Assembly: GCA_012032555.1 (NCBI GenBank)
Contig: JAAUSR010000013.1
Coordinates: 1 to 64,000, forward strand
From: Thioploca sp.
GTDB taxonomy: Bacteria; Pseudomonadota; Gammaproteobacteria; Beggiatoales; Beggiatoaceae
DNA: 64,000 bases
Reading direction: 5' to 3'
The position numbers were made by a program, and so were the translations under genes. This document shows positions 18,901 through 28,802 of the stretch, one piece after another; positions within the stretch are counted from its first letter, which is position 1, and the number at the start of each line of letters is the position of its first letter. Below the pieces are notes generated by a model. It ran no database searches. It had not been told where the DNA came from and was given only the letters and a program-made list of their open reading frames with translations.

Positions 18901-21583
18901 GCTTAGATAATCAAGGTACCGCTTTAGAAATTCAAGCCACCGATTATCTAGAAAATCAAGGGATCATTCTTGGTCAAGCTGGTGCGGATGAACTCGCCAG
19001 CAGTGCTTGTACACAAACATCAATTGTTGGAACCGCCGATTGTGCACAACCCGGTGCTAGCGTCATTTTGAAAGTCGGCACTGAATTTTATCAACAAGGT
19101 AAATTAGGTGATTGGTGGTGGTATGGTTCGGGTGGCCCGATTCTTAACACCGGTGAAATTATCGCTGGAAAAGGTGGAGACGGCTTACAATACGGTGCGC
19201 CAGGTGGAAATGCCCTGGTTCTCGGTCGCAATACAACCAATACTAATCGGATTCAAGCCGGTGACGGTGGTAATATTCTTAGTACTCAAGCGGGTCAAGG
19301 TGGTCGAGGTGGCTTAACCAAATTTGGGGAAAACTTGGTGGACCAGGTCATCTTTACAATCAGCACGGTGCCCAAGCGCTTGCTGGCAATGGGGGGCACT
19401 GTAATCCTGAAGGTACCCAACAAACCGGCGGAAATGGTGGCAATCTGTGGTTAGTTTCTTTACCGGATGTTCATACTGGAGGTGGCATCAGTCAAGCTGG
19501 AATGGGTGGTGAGCAATGTACCGTCAATGGTCAAGAGGGCTGGGTACGAATTGAACCCAATGTCATCTCTCTCGCCGGTGTTCAAACTCAAGTCAACGGC
19601 GGCAATATTGCTATCTATGGCGGCAATAACTGGACGTTGGATTTAAGCCACCTCAATGGTACTGTGATCGAAGCCAGTGGTAATATCACTTTAGCTGTCG
19701 GCCAAAATGGCTTAATTGATTTACGGAATAGCATTGGCCCAATTTTAAAAGCCCAAGGTGAGGTACAGCTCTTTGCGGATAATATTCTTCTTGAACCCAA
19801 CGAAACCTTAGCAGAACATATTGAAGCTAACTCTATCGTAGTTGGTCCGAGTAAACTTTTACGTGACGTCATCCTCGTTGCTCCGAGCAAAGTCTCGGGT
19901 AAATTAGGAGATACTGTTCCAGTTCAGTTAACCCTAACTAACGGTGGCATTGAAGAGGATGTTTACACAATCACCGCCACCGATTCAACTCAAAGTGGGC
20001 AACAATTAGCCAGGGTTTCGGTTAACGGGTTAGAGACAGTCAAAGTCTTAGTTAATCTCACGATATCAACTACTAACTTAGTTACGCTACAAGCGATTTC
20101 ACAGGCCGATCCCAACGTCTTCTCCACAGCAGAAATTTTTGTCATTCAGATCCCGGTGGTGGTAAATCATCCTACTCCGGATGAACCGAAAGTGATAGTT
20201 ACGCCAGTTACTACCACGCCAACCCCATCTCATAATAATTCTGTTAATCAATCGGAACCAGAAATTGAACCTACTCAATCAGTGGTCGAACCTACTCCAC
20301 CGCTAGTTGAAACCACTCAACCGGTAGTCGAGCCAATTCAACCGGTAGTTGAACCCACTCCATTGGTAGTTGAACCCGTTGAGCCGCTAGTTGAACCCAC
20401 TCCATTGGTAGTTGAATCACTTCAACCAGTAGTTGAACTACTTCAACCCGTGAGCCAATTACCTCAACCGGAATTAATCCAAGATAACCAATTAATTAGT
20501 AATTCTGAACTCTCAACCATAGCTGAACCAGCTATTGATTCCAACTACTTTGTGGTTAACACACCTAACTCCAATAATTGTCCTACCACCCCAGGTATCA
20601 TGATTGATTGGCTATGCCGCAACCAAGGACAAGTGTTGACTGACGTGACCTTAGCAAGTAACGCAAAAGTAGCCGGTGGTCAACTCGCTGGTATCGTTGC
20701 TAATCAAGGCTTTGTTGCTCAAGTAACCATTCAACCCAATACCTTATTAACGGGTGGTAAACTCAGTGGTTACATCGTCAATCAAGGCACTTTGAAAGAT
20801 TTTGAATTTGTGGGTGCGCAAGTATGGGGAGGAACTTTAGCTGGCAATATCATTAACCACAGTTTGGTCGGTGGAACTTTCCAAGATGTTCACTTAGCGG
20901 CTGGAACTCATCTTAGCGGCGGTAGTTTGCAAGGTGACATTCGCGGCGATCCGGCGGTACCAGCCTTATTGGAAGATTTAACAATTCAAGCTGGGAGTCA
21001 TCTCGCCAATGTCATTATCGGTAACAATGTCAACTGGAGTGAAGACGTTGCGTTTGAAGACAACGTTCAATTTACTGAACCACCTTCCATACCTTGTGAA
21101 AATGATTTGCCGCTAGAAATTGCTCCGGTTTTGCCATCGTTAGAGACGATGATATTCGGTCATTTAAGCGAAACTTGTACTCAATTTGCTGGTGGTATGT
21201 CTACTGATGGTGAAATATTTCAGCGACAGATGACCGTCAATTTGGTTGATGAGGTCGAAGTGCGTAGTCGAATTGCTGCCGATCCGAAGCAATTAAACCA
21301 GCCGGTTGATTGGGTATTGTATGCGACTTATTGGGCTACCGAAGCAATGCCTTCGCTCTATTTTATGGTTAATAATCAAGGTCAAGTGTTATCTTGGGAT
21401 GGTGATGCGGAGCGATTGGTGGCCTTTGAGACAGCTGTTGTATTAAAGCCGCTGCAAGAAATTATTTGGTATCGTGGCCAATTTCCGGCTACGGGCCGGG
21501 TGGCGATTCAATTTGGCTATCGGTTAGCGAATGGAACCTTAATCGTAAATAAGTTGCCGCTGGAGGTGGTGATTCAAGAGTGA
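15963..21583 (+). CDS. Giant secreted repeat protein (apparent frameshift)
   Basis: One extra base at the G4/A4 run 19326-19333 joins two frames into a product of about 1,873 residues. A signal peptide (MKRYIIQLIILLNLLFSGVQA) comes first. Residues about 27-580 hold some 14 copies of a 37-42-residue repeat of the type IWGTSSTDVFAVG then ILHYDGNQWTAM, plausibly two seven-bladed propellers. Residues about 590-920 hold three ASH-like/choice-of-anchor-D immunoglobulin-like domains (SQTFTVTNTGNSDEQ; FGSVTLGVGSSEPQTF). A G8-like beta-helix region follows (DGNWNVSTTWSTSQIP), then glycine-rich turns across the break, a PVVEPTQ-type Pro/Glu-rich linker (about 20250-20470), and a C-terminal repeat region with LAGIVANQG and LSGYIVNQG units. 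It is probably a cell-surface or sheath protein. No enzymatic motif is visible. Confidence 0.8.
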
Positions 21584-21610
21584 GCTAAGTAGGATCATTG
21601 CCATTAAGTT

Positions 21611-21636
21611 AAGGGCGAACACCTCGATTCGCCCTT
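21611..21636 (+). terminator. Probable terminator after the giant protein gene
   Basis: AAGGGCGAA (21611-21619) pairs perfectly with TTCGCCCTT (21628-21636) across an eight-base loop, 28 bp after the stop codon. The T-run after it is short (TTTCCC). The hairpin sits inside an outer inverted repeat, TTAAGTTAAG (21604-21613) with CTTAACTTAA (21648-21657). Confidence 0.55.
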
Positions 21637-21729
21637 TCCCTCAAAAGCTTAACTTAAATTTGCTGTACTCGATCACTTTGCGCCAGGTGAAATCAATCGT
21701 TAGATGAGACAATATGAGTGATTCATAAT

Positions 21730-22228
21730 TTAGTGATAAATTAAAATGCTTTTATATAAACATTTTATCTTACCTTTGCTATAAGCCTTTTTTCTAAGAA
21801 GCCATTCTCTTACCAAATCTATCTTAAACCGAATTGCTCCAATTGTTCCGTCTTCAAATTCAATTACATTATTGAACACTTCTTCCCTTTGCTTAGTTTG
21901 AATTTTTTCAATATAAAAATATCCGTCATAAAAATGTTTGTCAGGAAATTTCTTTTCTAATTCTTCAAAGGTGATACTTTGGTTTTCAACTGAGAGATAG
22001 AGAAAAAGCCTCACACTTCCGTAAAAATACAATAACTGGCTAAAGCGCCTTGTAAAAGTGCCATATTTGAACATAATAAGCGGCCTATAATTCATAAAGA
22101 ATTCTTTCATGCTTTTTTCCAGATCAGCAAAGAATAAACTTCCCTCTTCTAATACCTGAGGAATAACTGTTTCAACATCGGTGTGAGAAATTACCCTATT
22201 TAGTGCAACGTCTGCATTTTTTTTATCT
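21730..22228 (-). pseudogene. 5'-truncated gene of unknown function, cut by the insertion sequence
   Basis: The minus-strand frame ends at 21730 and encodes a basic, aromatic-rich protein tail with segments such as VIPQVLEEGSLFFADLEKS and FDDG-free stretches like SITFEELEKKFPDKHFYDG. The frame runs on to the right past 22228, but that part lies inside the insertion sequence (its inverted repeat is read as YRTQVI), so the native start has been lost. A new start at the ATG at 22311 within the element could still express a chimeric product. I do not recognise the family. Confidence 0.55.
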
Positions 22229-23344
22229 ATAACCTGAGTTCGATATAAAATTAAAGACAAGCATTTGTATCTTCTGAAGAATAGGTAATAATAGTATCTG
22301 GAAAAGATCATAAGCTTACCTACTCCCAGGAGATACCCAATGAATGTAACAGAGATATACTGCGATGTTGATGATTTCTGCAAAGTTTTTCTGCCCGCTG
22401 GGCAAGTTTCCCGGTTGCCAGAAAAACCAAACAAACGCCAACGCGTCTTGAGGATGTCGCCGGCTGAGGTGATGACCTTGCTCATCTGGTTTCAAAGCTC
22501 AAATTATCGCGACTTTAAGCACTACTACACCAACCCTGGCGCTAGTGTATTGAAACGAGAATTTCCCAACCGAGTCAGCTACAACCGTTTGATTGAACTG
22601 GCTCAATCGGTTTTAATACCTCTATGCGCTTACCTACACACCCGTCGAGTGAGTTCAAGGGGAATCGCTTTGGTCGATTCCACCCCGGTAAAGGTTTGTC
22701 ATAACCGACGTATTGGGCGTCATCGTACCCTTGCTGGCCTTGCTCAACGAGGTAAGGATTCAGTGGATTGGTTTTATGGCTTTAAACTGCATTTGAGCGT
22801 TGATGACCGAGGAGAGCGGGTCAGTTTCTTCGTGACACCAGGCAATGTTGATGAGCGCCAGGGACTCAGAAAAATGGCGAAGTTCATCAAGGGTAAGTTA
22901 TTCGGTGACAAGGGATATATTTCTAAGGTCCTAGCAGAGGAACTTTGGGATAAAGGCGTGCAGTTGGTCACCAGAGTACGTCGTCATATGAAGCCGGTTG
23001 TCCGGGACGATTTCGATAACCTCTTATTGCGGAAAAGAACTCTCATTGAGACTATCAATGACCAACTCAAAAATATCGCTCAGTTGGAGCATTCTCGTCA
23101 CCGTAGTATAACCGGTTTTATGCTCAATCTGGTTGCCGCTTGGGTGGCTTATTCTTTTCAACCTAACAAGCCTTCCCTTAAGCTTTCTCTTAATAATCAG
23201 GCTATGGTTGTGGTTGATGGGGATAACGGTTTTTATACTTCTCAATAGCCTGTGGTGGGAATTTTGTCATTTAAAATTTATACTAACTTGTTTTATTATC
23301 AAATACAACTGGTTAATTGGGAGCCTACCTCGAACTCAGGTTAT
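22229..23344 (+). mobile_element. Insertion sequence, about 1.1 kb, IS982-like
   Basis: A perfect 15-base inverted repeat, ATAACCTGAGTTCGA at 22229-22243 and TCGAACTCAGGTTAT at 23330-23344, brackets a single intact transposase gene. The 1,116 bp length and the short flanks on either side of the transposase are normal for a simple insertion sequence. I found no convincing target-site duplication next to the ends, so the ends may be off by a few bases or the duplication has decayed. Confidence 0.75.
22340..23248 (+). CDS. IS982-family-like DDE transposase
   Basis: This intact 302-residue transposase has the IS982-type opening (YCDVDDFCKVFLP), the helical DNA-binding part with LIWFQSSNYRDFKHYY, and a DDE catalytic core: Asp in GIALVDSTPVKVC, Asp in LFGDKGYIS, and Glu in RTLIETINDQLKNI. 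CHNRRIGRHRT and WFYGFKLHL are typical of this group. An AGGAGA ribosome-binding site stands just before the ATG. It has no frameshift, so the element may still be mobile. GC content is higher than in the genes around it, as expected for a mobile element. Confidence 0.88.
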   Translation: MNVTEIYCDVDDFCKVFLPAGQVSRLPEKPNKRQRVLRMSPAEVMTLLIWFQSSNYRDFKHYYTNPGASVLKREFPNRVSYNRLIELAQSVLIPLCAYLHTRRVSSRGIALVDSTPVKVCHNRRIGRHRTLAGLAQRGKDSVDWFYGFKLHLSVDDRGERVSFFVTPGNVDERQGLRKMAKFIKGKLFGDKGYISKVLAEELWDKGVQLVTRVRRHMKPVVRDDFDNLLLRKRTLIETINDQLKNIAQLEHSRHRSITGFMLNLVAAWVAYSFQPNKPSLKLSLNNQAMVVVDGDNGFYTSQ

Positions 23345-23639
23345 CTTACCTGAAAAGATAACAAAAATTACCACAATTAGGTGTCTCGATATTCACATTG
23401 GACTTTTTTCTCAATATATTGAGCAATATGAAGGCACTTCTAGTCTTAATAGATTGTAGGGTTATGCTCCGTTAACCCAACCGACATGACTGCCAAAGAC
23501 AAGGTAACTATGAGTTATAATTATGTTTAGCAGAATATGCGTTTGTAACTTGGTGATATTTAAAGGTGAAGAACAACGCTTAAGTTAGTTTTGTCATATT
23601 TTAACCTAACCGACTCATCCGAATGCTTATGGAGTTAAA
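23345..23639 (+). other. Right flank of the insertion sequence
   Basis: A plus-strand frame running out of the element continues as LPEKITKITTIRCLDIHIG and stops at 23459. It looks more protein-like than chance and may be the tail of another gene disrupted by the insertion. The rest, up to 23639, should hold the toxin-antitoxin promoter; I cannot place it. Confidence 0.3.
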
Positions 23640-23867
23640 ATGATTACTATTTCGGTCACCCAATTGCAAAACCATTTATTGGAATACTTTGATAAAGTCG
23701 AACAAGGAGAAACCATTATTATTGAACGCTATCAACAGGAAGTAGCACGGTTAATCCCCACTCAACCAACCGATTGGCGTAAAAAAATGCAACTACAGCC
23801 ACAACTGTTAGTATCGGCAGAGGAACTTATTATGCCTATTGCGGATATTTGGGAGAACTATGTTTGA
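23640..23867 (+). CDS. Phd/YefM-family antitoxin
   Basis: The 75-residue protein has the Phd/YefM N-terminal DNA-binding fold (ITISVTQLQNHLLEYFDKVEQGETIIIERYQQEVARLIP) and a short C-terminal tail that would wrap the toxin. Such antitoxins neutralise the PIN toxin and repress their own promoter. Its stop overlaps the start of the toxin gene by four bases, the usual coupling in these pairs. The length is normal for VapB-like Phd antitoxins. Confidence 0.88.
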   Translation: MITISVTQLQNHLLEYFDKVEQGETIIIERYQQEVARLIPTQPTDWRKKMQLQPQLLVSAEELIMPIADIWENYV

Positions 23868-24262
23868 AAAGTCAATACTATCTCCTTGATACTCACACCC
23901 TTATTTTTTGGAATCTTAAACAAGGCATTTCCCAAGAGTTCATTCAATTTCTAGACTATCAGGATCGATTAGGAAATTTATTTGTTTCAGCTATTTCATT
24001 TTGGGAAATCGCTTTACTTATTCAAAGAGGTAAATTGGCTCTCACCGATATTTATGCTTGGAAAGAGGAATTGTTTCAAAATACTAACCTCCAATTAATT
24101 AATCCTACTGTAGATGAAATGATTGAGGCTACACGTTTGCCCAATCACCACAAAGATCCGTTTGATCGGTTATTGATTATTCAGGCCAATTATCATCATT
24201 TATTATTGGTAACCAAAGATTCCATCATCCAAGGTTATGCCGTTCAAACTTTTTGGATGTGA
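23864..24262 (+). CDS. vapC: PIN-domain toxin (VapC type)
   Basis: PIN toxins are Mg-dependent ribonucleases that cut tRNA or rRNA. The acidic active-site residues are visible: Asp in LLDTHTLIFW, Glu in SAISFWEIALLI, and Asp in HKDPFDRLLIIQA; LLVTKDSIIQGY follows at the C-terminus. I choose the TTG at 23864 because it overlaps the antitoxin stop (TTGA) and a GGGAG ribosome-binding site lies eight bases upstream; another TTG at 23849 would add five residues. The 132-residue length is normal. It forms a type II toxin-antitoxin pair with the preceding gene. Confidence 0.88.
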   Translation: MKSQYYLLDTHTLIFWNLKQGISQEFIQFLDYQDRLGNLFVSAISFWEIALLIQRGKLALTDIYAWKEELFQNTNLQLINPTVDEMIEATRLPNHHKDPFDRLLIIQANYHHLLLVTKDSIIQGYAVQTFWM

Positions 24263-24271
24263 GAAAGTCAA

Positions 24272-24395
24272 GTAGGGTGGACAAAAGCGAAGCGCTGCCC
24301 ACCATTTTCCTACCATCTTGTTGACGGAATGGTGGGCAAAAAGCCGTGTTAGTTCCGTGTCCTCAGTTCAACGGACAGCATTTCGCCCACCCTAC
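24272..24395. repeat. Foldback element with GTAGGGTGG ends
   Basis: GTAGGGTGG (24272-24280) is matched by CCCACCCTAC (24386-24395), and an inner pair GCCCACCATT (24297-24306) with AATGGTGGGC (24328-24337) forms a ten-base stem. The element starts nine bases after the toxin stop. It has the look of a small non-autonomous repeat (MITE-like) and may also act as a terminator for the toxin-antitoxin operon. I see no second copy in this window. Confidence 0.6.
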
Positions 24396-24402
24396 CAGGC
24401 TA

Positions 24403-24495
24403 CTAGTGGTGCGTTCTCAAAATAAATCGGATTATTTAAACCTGGCCGGTGCGGTTTTCAGTCTCAAATAATTGGATTTATTGGTGGCGCACTAG
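24403..24495. repeat. Second foldback element, imperfect hairpin
   Basis: The arm at 24403-24437 and the arm at 24466-24495 are near-perfect inverted copies: AATAAATCGGATTATTT pairs with AAATAATTGGATTTATT with two differences, and CTAGTGGTGCG matches GGCGCACTAG at the outer ends with a gap. It lies seven bases after the first foldback element. The region from here to 24824 shows nothing else I can name. Confidence 0.55.
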
Positions 24496-24824
24496 AGCAA
24501 TATTTTTCAATTTGTTTCTGAACGTCGACGGAATTACTATTAACACCGATTCTATCAATAAAGAAAGTGAGTGAATGAGTGTTAAACTCCGATTAAGAAA
24601 ATGTCTTGCCACCTATCAACTTTAAGACATCGTTCGCCATCATCCCATTCAGTAAAAAATGTGAATGGTAAAATTCTTTATATATTAGAACGTTATTATA
24701 CCATATAAAGAAAATAGAAGATTAACCCAAAAATTATTAATAATGTGTCTAACAAAATAGCTCAAAAACTGCTTTAATTAAATTTAAGGACCGTTTTAAT
24801 TTAAATTTAAAGAGGTAATCAACT

Positions 24825-25442
24825 ATGGACAAATTAGTGATACAACCTACTGAGCTAGCGCAATGGCATACTCTTATCTATGAAGCTGAGGATATTTGCC
24901 ATACTCAGTTAGGGGAAGAACTGCAAAGCTATTTGGTATTTTTACTGATACGTTATACCACCACCTCAGAATTAGCTAACGCTATACTCGCTTTAGAATA
25001 CCTGAATAGTTTGCAAAGTAGTGGCAAAATACGTGAAGAGCAATTACGTGATGTGGGTGATAAATGTTTGCTGTACTCCGGTTTGTTTCCGGAACGTGCG
25101 GAACGACGGCGAGTCAAAATTAGCTACTATGTGCATCTGGGTATCAGTGCTTATGATTCTTTGGCACATTCACTCGCCGGAGTAAAAGCAAAAATATTCA
25201 ACAAACTGTCTGAACAGTTTGTATTACTGATGGATATTCTACATGCTATCCGTGAAGTAAATACTGATAAACCCACTTTACAACCTTTACAAGCGATGGA
25301 ATTGTGGAATGATACGGGTAGTGCTCATGCGTTAGCTACCTTAGCTCGTTACACACAAGCAATACCGGTTAAATTGACTGTAACTTCATCAACGGTTTCA
25401 ATGGGAAAAACCATCCGTCGGGGTAAGTCATCTCATCATTAG
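24825..25442 (+). CDS. Uncharacterised helical protein
   Basis: The 205-residue product is soluble, rich in alpha helix and lacks a signal peptide or membrane segment. Segments such as EELQSYLVFLLIRYTTTSELANAI and VKISYYVHLGISAYDSLAHSL suggest a conserved cytoplasmic family, but I do not recognise it. The last 20 residues are basic. An AGAGG ribosome-binding site stands before the ATG. It is isolated on the plus strand between the foldback repeats and the minus-strand envelope operon, with 324 bp of AT-rich sequence upstream. Confidence 0.7.
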   Translation: MDKLVIQPTELAQWHTLIYEAEDICHTQLGEELQSYLVFLLIRYTTTSELANAILALEYLNSLQSSGKIREEQLRDVGDKCLLYSGLFPERAERRRVKISYYVHLGISAYDSLAHSLAGVKAKIFNKLSEQFVLLMDILHAIREVNTDKPTLQPLQAMELWNDTGSAHALATLARYTQAIPVKLTVTSSTVSMGKTIRRGKSSHH

Positions 25443-25557
25443 AATTTCTAGAGAATATACGTTAATAGCATGAACGTGTGGGCTTATTTAGTGCAAAAAT
25501 CGTATTCTCTACTGAGGTAAAAAGTGATTTATTCAACTGTTGTGAAAATTCGCCAAG

Positions 25558-26732
25558 TTAAATTGGTGAACAAGCCACGACGACTATTTCAACCCGCCGA
25601 TTAATCGTGTCAATTATCTCACTTACAGCTGATTTTTTACGCTGACTCAGTGCTTTACCTACTGCTATCGACTTTTGTTTAATCTGGGGAAAATCAATCG
25701 CCATAAGATTTTGGATTTTCTGGGCACGTAATAAAGCGAGTTGATTATCCTGATTATTTTCAGCACGGGTGCTATATCCCTCGATTTGAAAGCATTGGTC
25801 ATTATTTTTAAAATAATTCGCTATTTGCTGTAACCAGAAATCATATTCTTCTCTTAGTTCTTTATCATCCAGAAATTCTATGGAATCAGGCAAAAATAAG
25901 AACTTGGTGTTTAATTTCTTATTTTTTTGGCACTCACTGCCAATAATTGATTAAATGCTTTTGCGGCTAGCGCTTTATTCTTTAATTGCAGATAACCTTG
26001 ATATAAACCAGCATAAGTTTTCATGACTTTGCCATCAGTACGTTGAACTGCTAAATTAAATAAACCAATTGACTTTTTATAATTCTTTTCTTCATAAGCG
26101 GTATCGGCTGCTTTTAATAAATCGGCTGTCGTTAAGGAAATATAGTGTTCTTTAGATTCCAATTCTTCTTCAAAGTTCATTTCTGTTTCTATTGGCTGAT
26201 TAGCTATTTCCTCTGGTTGTATTTCTGTTGGCGTTGTTGGTTGACTCAATAGTTCGAGGGAAGAAATAAACTCCTCTGAATTGGCAATAACCTTACCGGT
26301 TTTTAAATTCACTACCGAGGCGGAAACACGATAGTAGTTATTCGTTTTTTCTTCCCTATCAATAACACCACTTATCATATAGTGGACTTGGCGAAGATTG
26401 AGTGGTGGAAATTGAACCAAGGTAAAATTGTTGAAACGTTTCTGACTTTCGTCAGCAATCATTTTTTCAATAGCTTGACTGATTGTTATCATTTTACCCT
26501 GAGTAGCATCAACAAAGTGAGCAATCGTAATCAAAATAGGATTATCTGGTTGTGCCTCATTAATTTTCACTTGAGTTAACAATGATAAGCCATACGGTGG
26601 ATAGCAGTGTTAAAATCCAGTGGTGATATTTTTTTTAGGGATTGCATTCGGTGAAAGAGTGCATGAAACCAGCAAGCTCATTAAAAATGACCATTGGGCT
26701 AGTTTAATCCAATGATAAAAATGATATCCCAT
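25558..26732 (-). CDS. Lipoprotein with FlgO-like, TPR-like and OmpA-like regions (broken frame)
   Basis: I read three fragments as one gene of about 391 residues. It starts at the ATG at 26732, with AGAGGA upstream and 13 bp after the J-domain gene, and has a lipoprotein signal ending in MSLLVSCTLS (lipobox LVSC). An in-frame TAA at 26612-26610 interrupts it; two compensating indels would give the family-like NTAIHRMAYHLLTQVKINE. The next part (ILITIAHFVDATQGKM to ISGVIDREE) resembles FlgO/TolB-like outer-membrane proteins, and AYEEKNYKKSIGLFNLAV is a TPR-like unit. One extra base at the T7 run 25922-25928 joins the last part, an OmpA-like peptidoglycan-binding domain (FQIEGYSTRAENN, NRRVEIVV). 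The product should be an outer-membrane lipoprotein gripping peptidoglycan. The 26612 region may be truly broken. Confidence 0.62.
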
Positions 26733-26745
26733 GGGTAATTCCTCT

Positions 26746-28802
26746 TTAACGACATTGATTGCGGAAAAAACTGCTTTGTACTGATGTTAATGGTTTTACA
26801 CCCATTGATAACTGTTTTAATAATTCTGAGCAATTGCATCCTTCACAAGTCGTGTTTTTTTTCTTCGGTAACGGTTCAAGGACTGGTGGTGACGAAGCTA
26901 TTTTTGGGGATGACAATGAAGATTGGTTAGCGTGTGTTGGAGTTGATTCTTTAACCAAGATTGGAGATGAAGATTTTTGCGAAGTAGTTGTCGATTTTAA
27001 ACGCCTTTTTAACTGAGCTAAAGCCGGTAATTGTGGATTAATTTTTTGCAAACTAGCTAGGTAAACATTAGCTTTATTTAAATTATTTTGCTGGATAGCC
27101 GATTCTATCCAGCCTAAATAACGGTTTTGGATGTTATTTAATCCATTCAAAGCTTGACGATTATTCGGGTCTAATTGCAGTACGGTTTGGTAACAATCAA
27201 ATGCTGTACCTGGCGCACCGGTCGTTAAGCGATTCGCTTGATAATGAGTTTGGCATTCTTGCAATAAATGAGTGATTTTTCCTTCTGTAGCTGGAGCAGA
27301 AGCAACAACACTTGGCGGCGTTATCATCGTAGTCACCGTGACGGGTTTAATCGTTGGGATGGGGTTAACTACCGGTGGTTCTTGTAAAGCCGTTATAATT
27401 TTTTTCATCTTACTTAAGGTTCTATAATCCACATTGATCATCTGCTGTTTATTGGTTAGCAGTGCTAATGCTTCGCTTAAGTGATAATCCACTAAATTTT
27501 TTGGATTTGCGGTATTTGAGTAACTTTTTGTTGTAACCCATTATCTGTCGTCAATTGACTTAAACGACTGACTATTTTATTCGAGTCATGACTGTTTAAA
27601 TCCGCTGTAATATCATTAAATTGGCGATGAAGTGCTAAATTCTTCCACAACATTTGGCGCTCTTCATTGGGTTCGGGGAGTAATTTTTCCCAATCTAATA
27701 ATAATTTTTCTGCTTTGTCATAAGTGCTTTCAGCTAAAGCGTGCTGAATTTCTTCGGTATACATAGCAGATAAGTTAGGATCATTGGGTAAATGATGTTC
27801 AATACCAACTTGTTCTATTTTACGTCGTGCTTCTACCATACAATGGGTTCTTTCGAGTAAAGGCGCTAAAATTTGATCCAAACACTCCATGTATTGCTGA
27901 GTTAATTGTGCTAAGCGTTGCTGTTTTTGTTGTTGAATGGCTTCATATTTATTTTTGAGTTCCAAAGAAGCCGGATAGTGATTAAGTAAAGTTTCTAACT
28001 GTTGCAAAGCGGTAGAGAAATTATCAGTAGCTAATTCAGTGTTAATCTGTTGAGAATAGTAATCGGTTAACAACTGATAAATAGTATCATTTTTAAAAAT
28101 ATCCGCCTGAATCGTCGCATCATAAGTGGCTAACTGGGTCAAAATAGGTGTACCATTTTGTTGTAGATAAAAAGTCACTAGAGCTGTTTTAACTGGATTA
28201 TCTTGCAAAACTTGTCGCTGCGTTTCCGGGTCAGCTTGTTCTAAAGTGCGAATAGCAACTTTATCCTGTTGTAAAATAGCGGCTTGCCATTGCCGATGAT
28301 TATGCCAAGTTTGAATTTGTTTTAGTCCCAAATAGCCGGCAATGCCCACTAACATTAGTAAAATAGCTATTCCAAACCGCTTAAAAAAGCGAGTTAACTG
28401 TGGCGGATTTTTATTTATAGCCGCTGGATTGGTAATAGTGGGTTGAACCCGAGTGGGAGGACGAGGCTTCCAACTTTGCCATTGGAGTTTAACTCGGGTA
28501 CGTGCATCTTTTTTCGCTTGTTGCTGAGCAAAGTAATTAAGCCAAGTATTCCGTTTGCCTATAAACCATTCATAGCTATAAGGTAAAATAATTTTGAGCC
28601 GAGTGGTATAATTTGCGCGTTTCTGAGGATCTTTAAGCACTTCATAAGCCGATTTAATTTCTTTAAACCGTCGCTCCGCATCTGCTTCCTTACTAATATC
28701 GGGATGATATTTATGCGCGAGTCGATGGTAAGCTTGTTTAATTTCTTCTAAGGTCGCGTTAGGATCGACTTGTAGAATCTGGTAATAATCTTTGAATTTC
28801 AT
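26746..28802 (-). CDS. J-domain membrane protein with TPR-like C-terminal region (apparent frameshift)
   Basis: Adding one base to the T6 run at 27497-27502 joins two frames into one protein of about 685 residues. Read separately, the second frame would start at a GTG with no ribosome-binding site. Residues 1-70 are a canonical J domain ([23 protein letters not shown]) with the HPD motif in [10 protein letters not shown], which stimulates Hsp70 ATPase. A membrane helix follows near residue 145 ([18 protein letters not shown]), then a long helical, glutamine-rich region and TPR-like repeats ([37 protein letters not shown]). The J domain would be cytoplasmic and the repeats periplasmic. It is followed within 13 bp by the OmpA-type lipoprotein gene, so both probably serve one envelope-spanning function. 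Confidence 0.75.

Noticed and set aside
22229-22485. N-terminal extension of the minus-strand frame into the transposase gene
   Set aside because: Codons upstream of 22311 are antisense to the transposase start, and 22229-22311 lies within the insertion sequence, so this is not native coding sequence.
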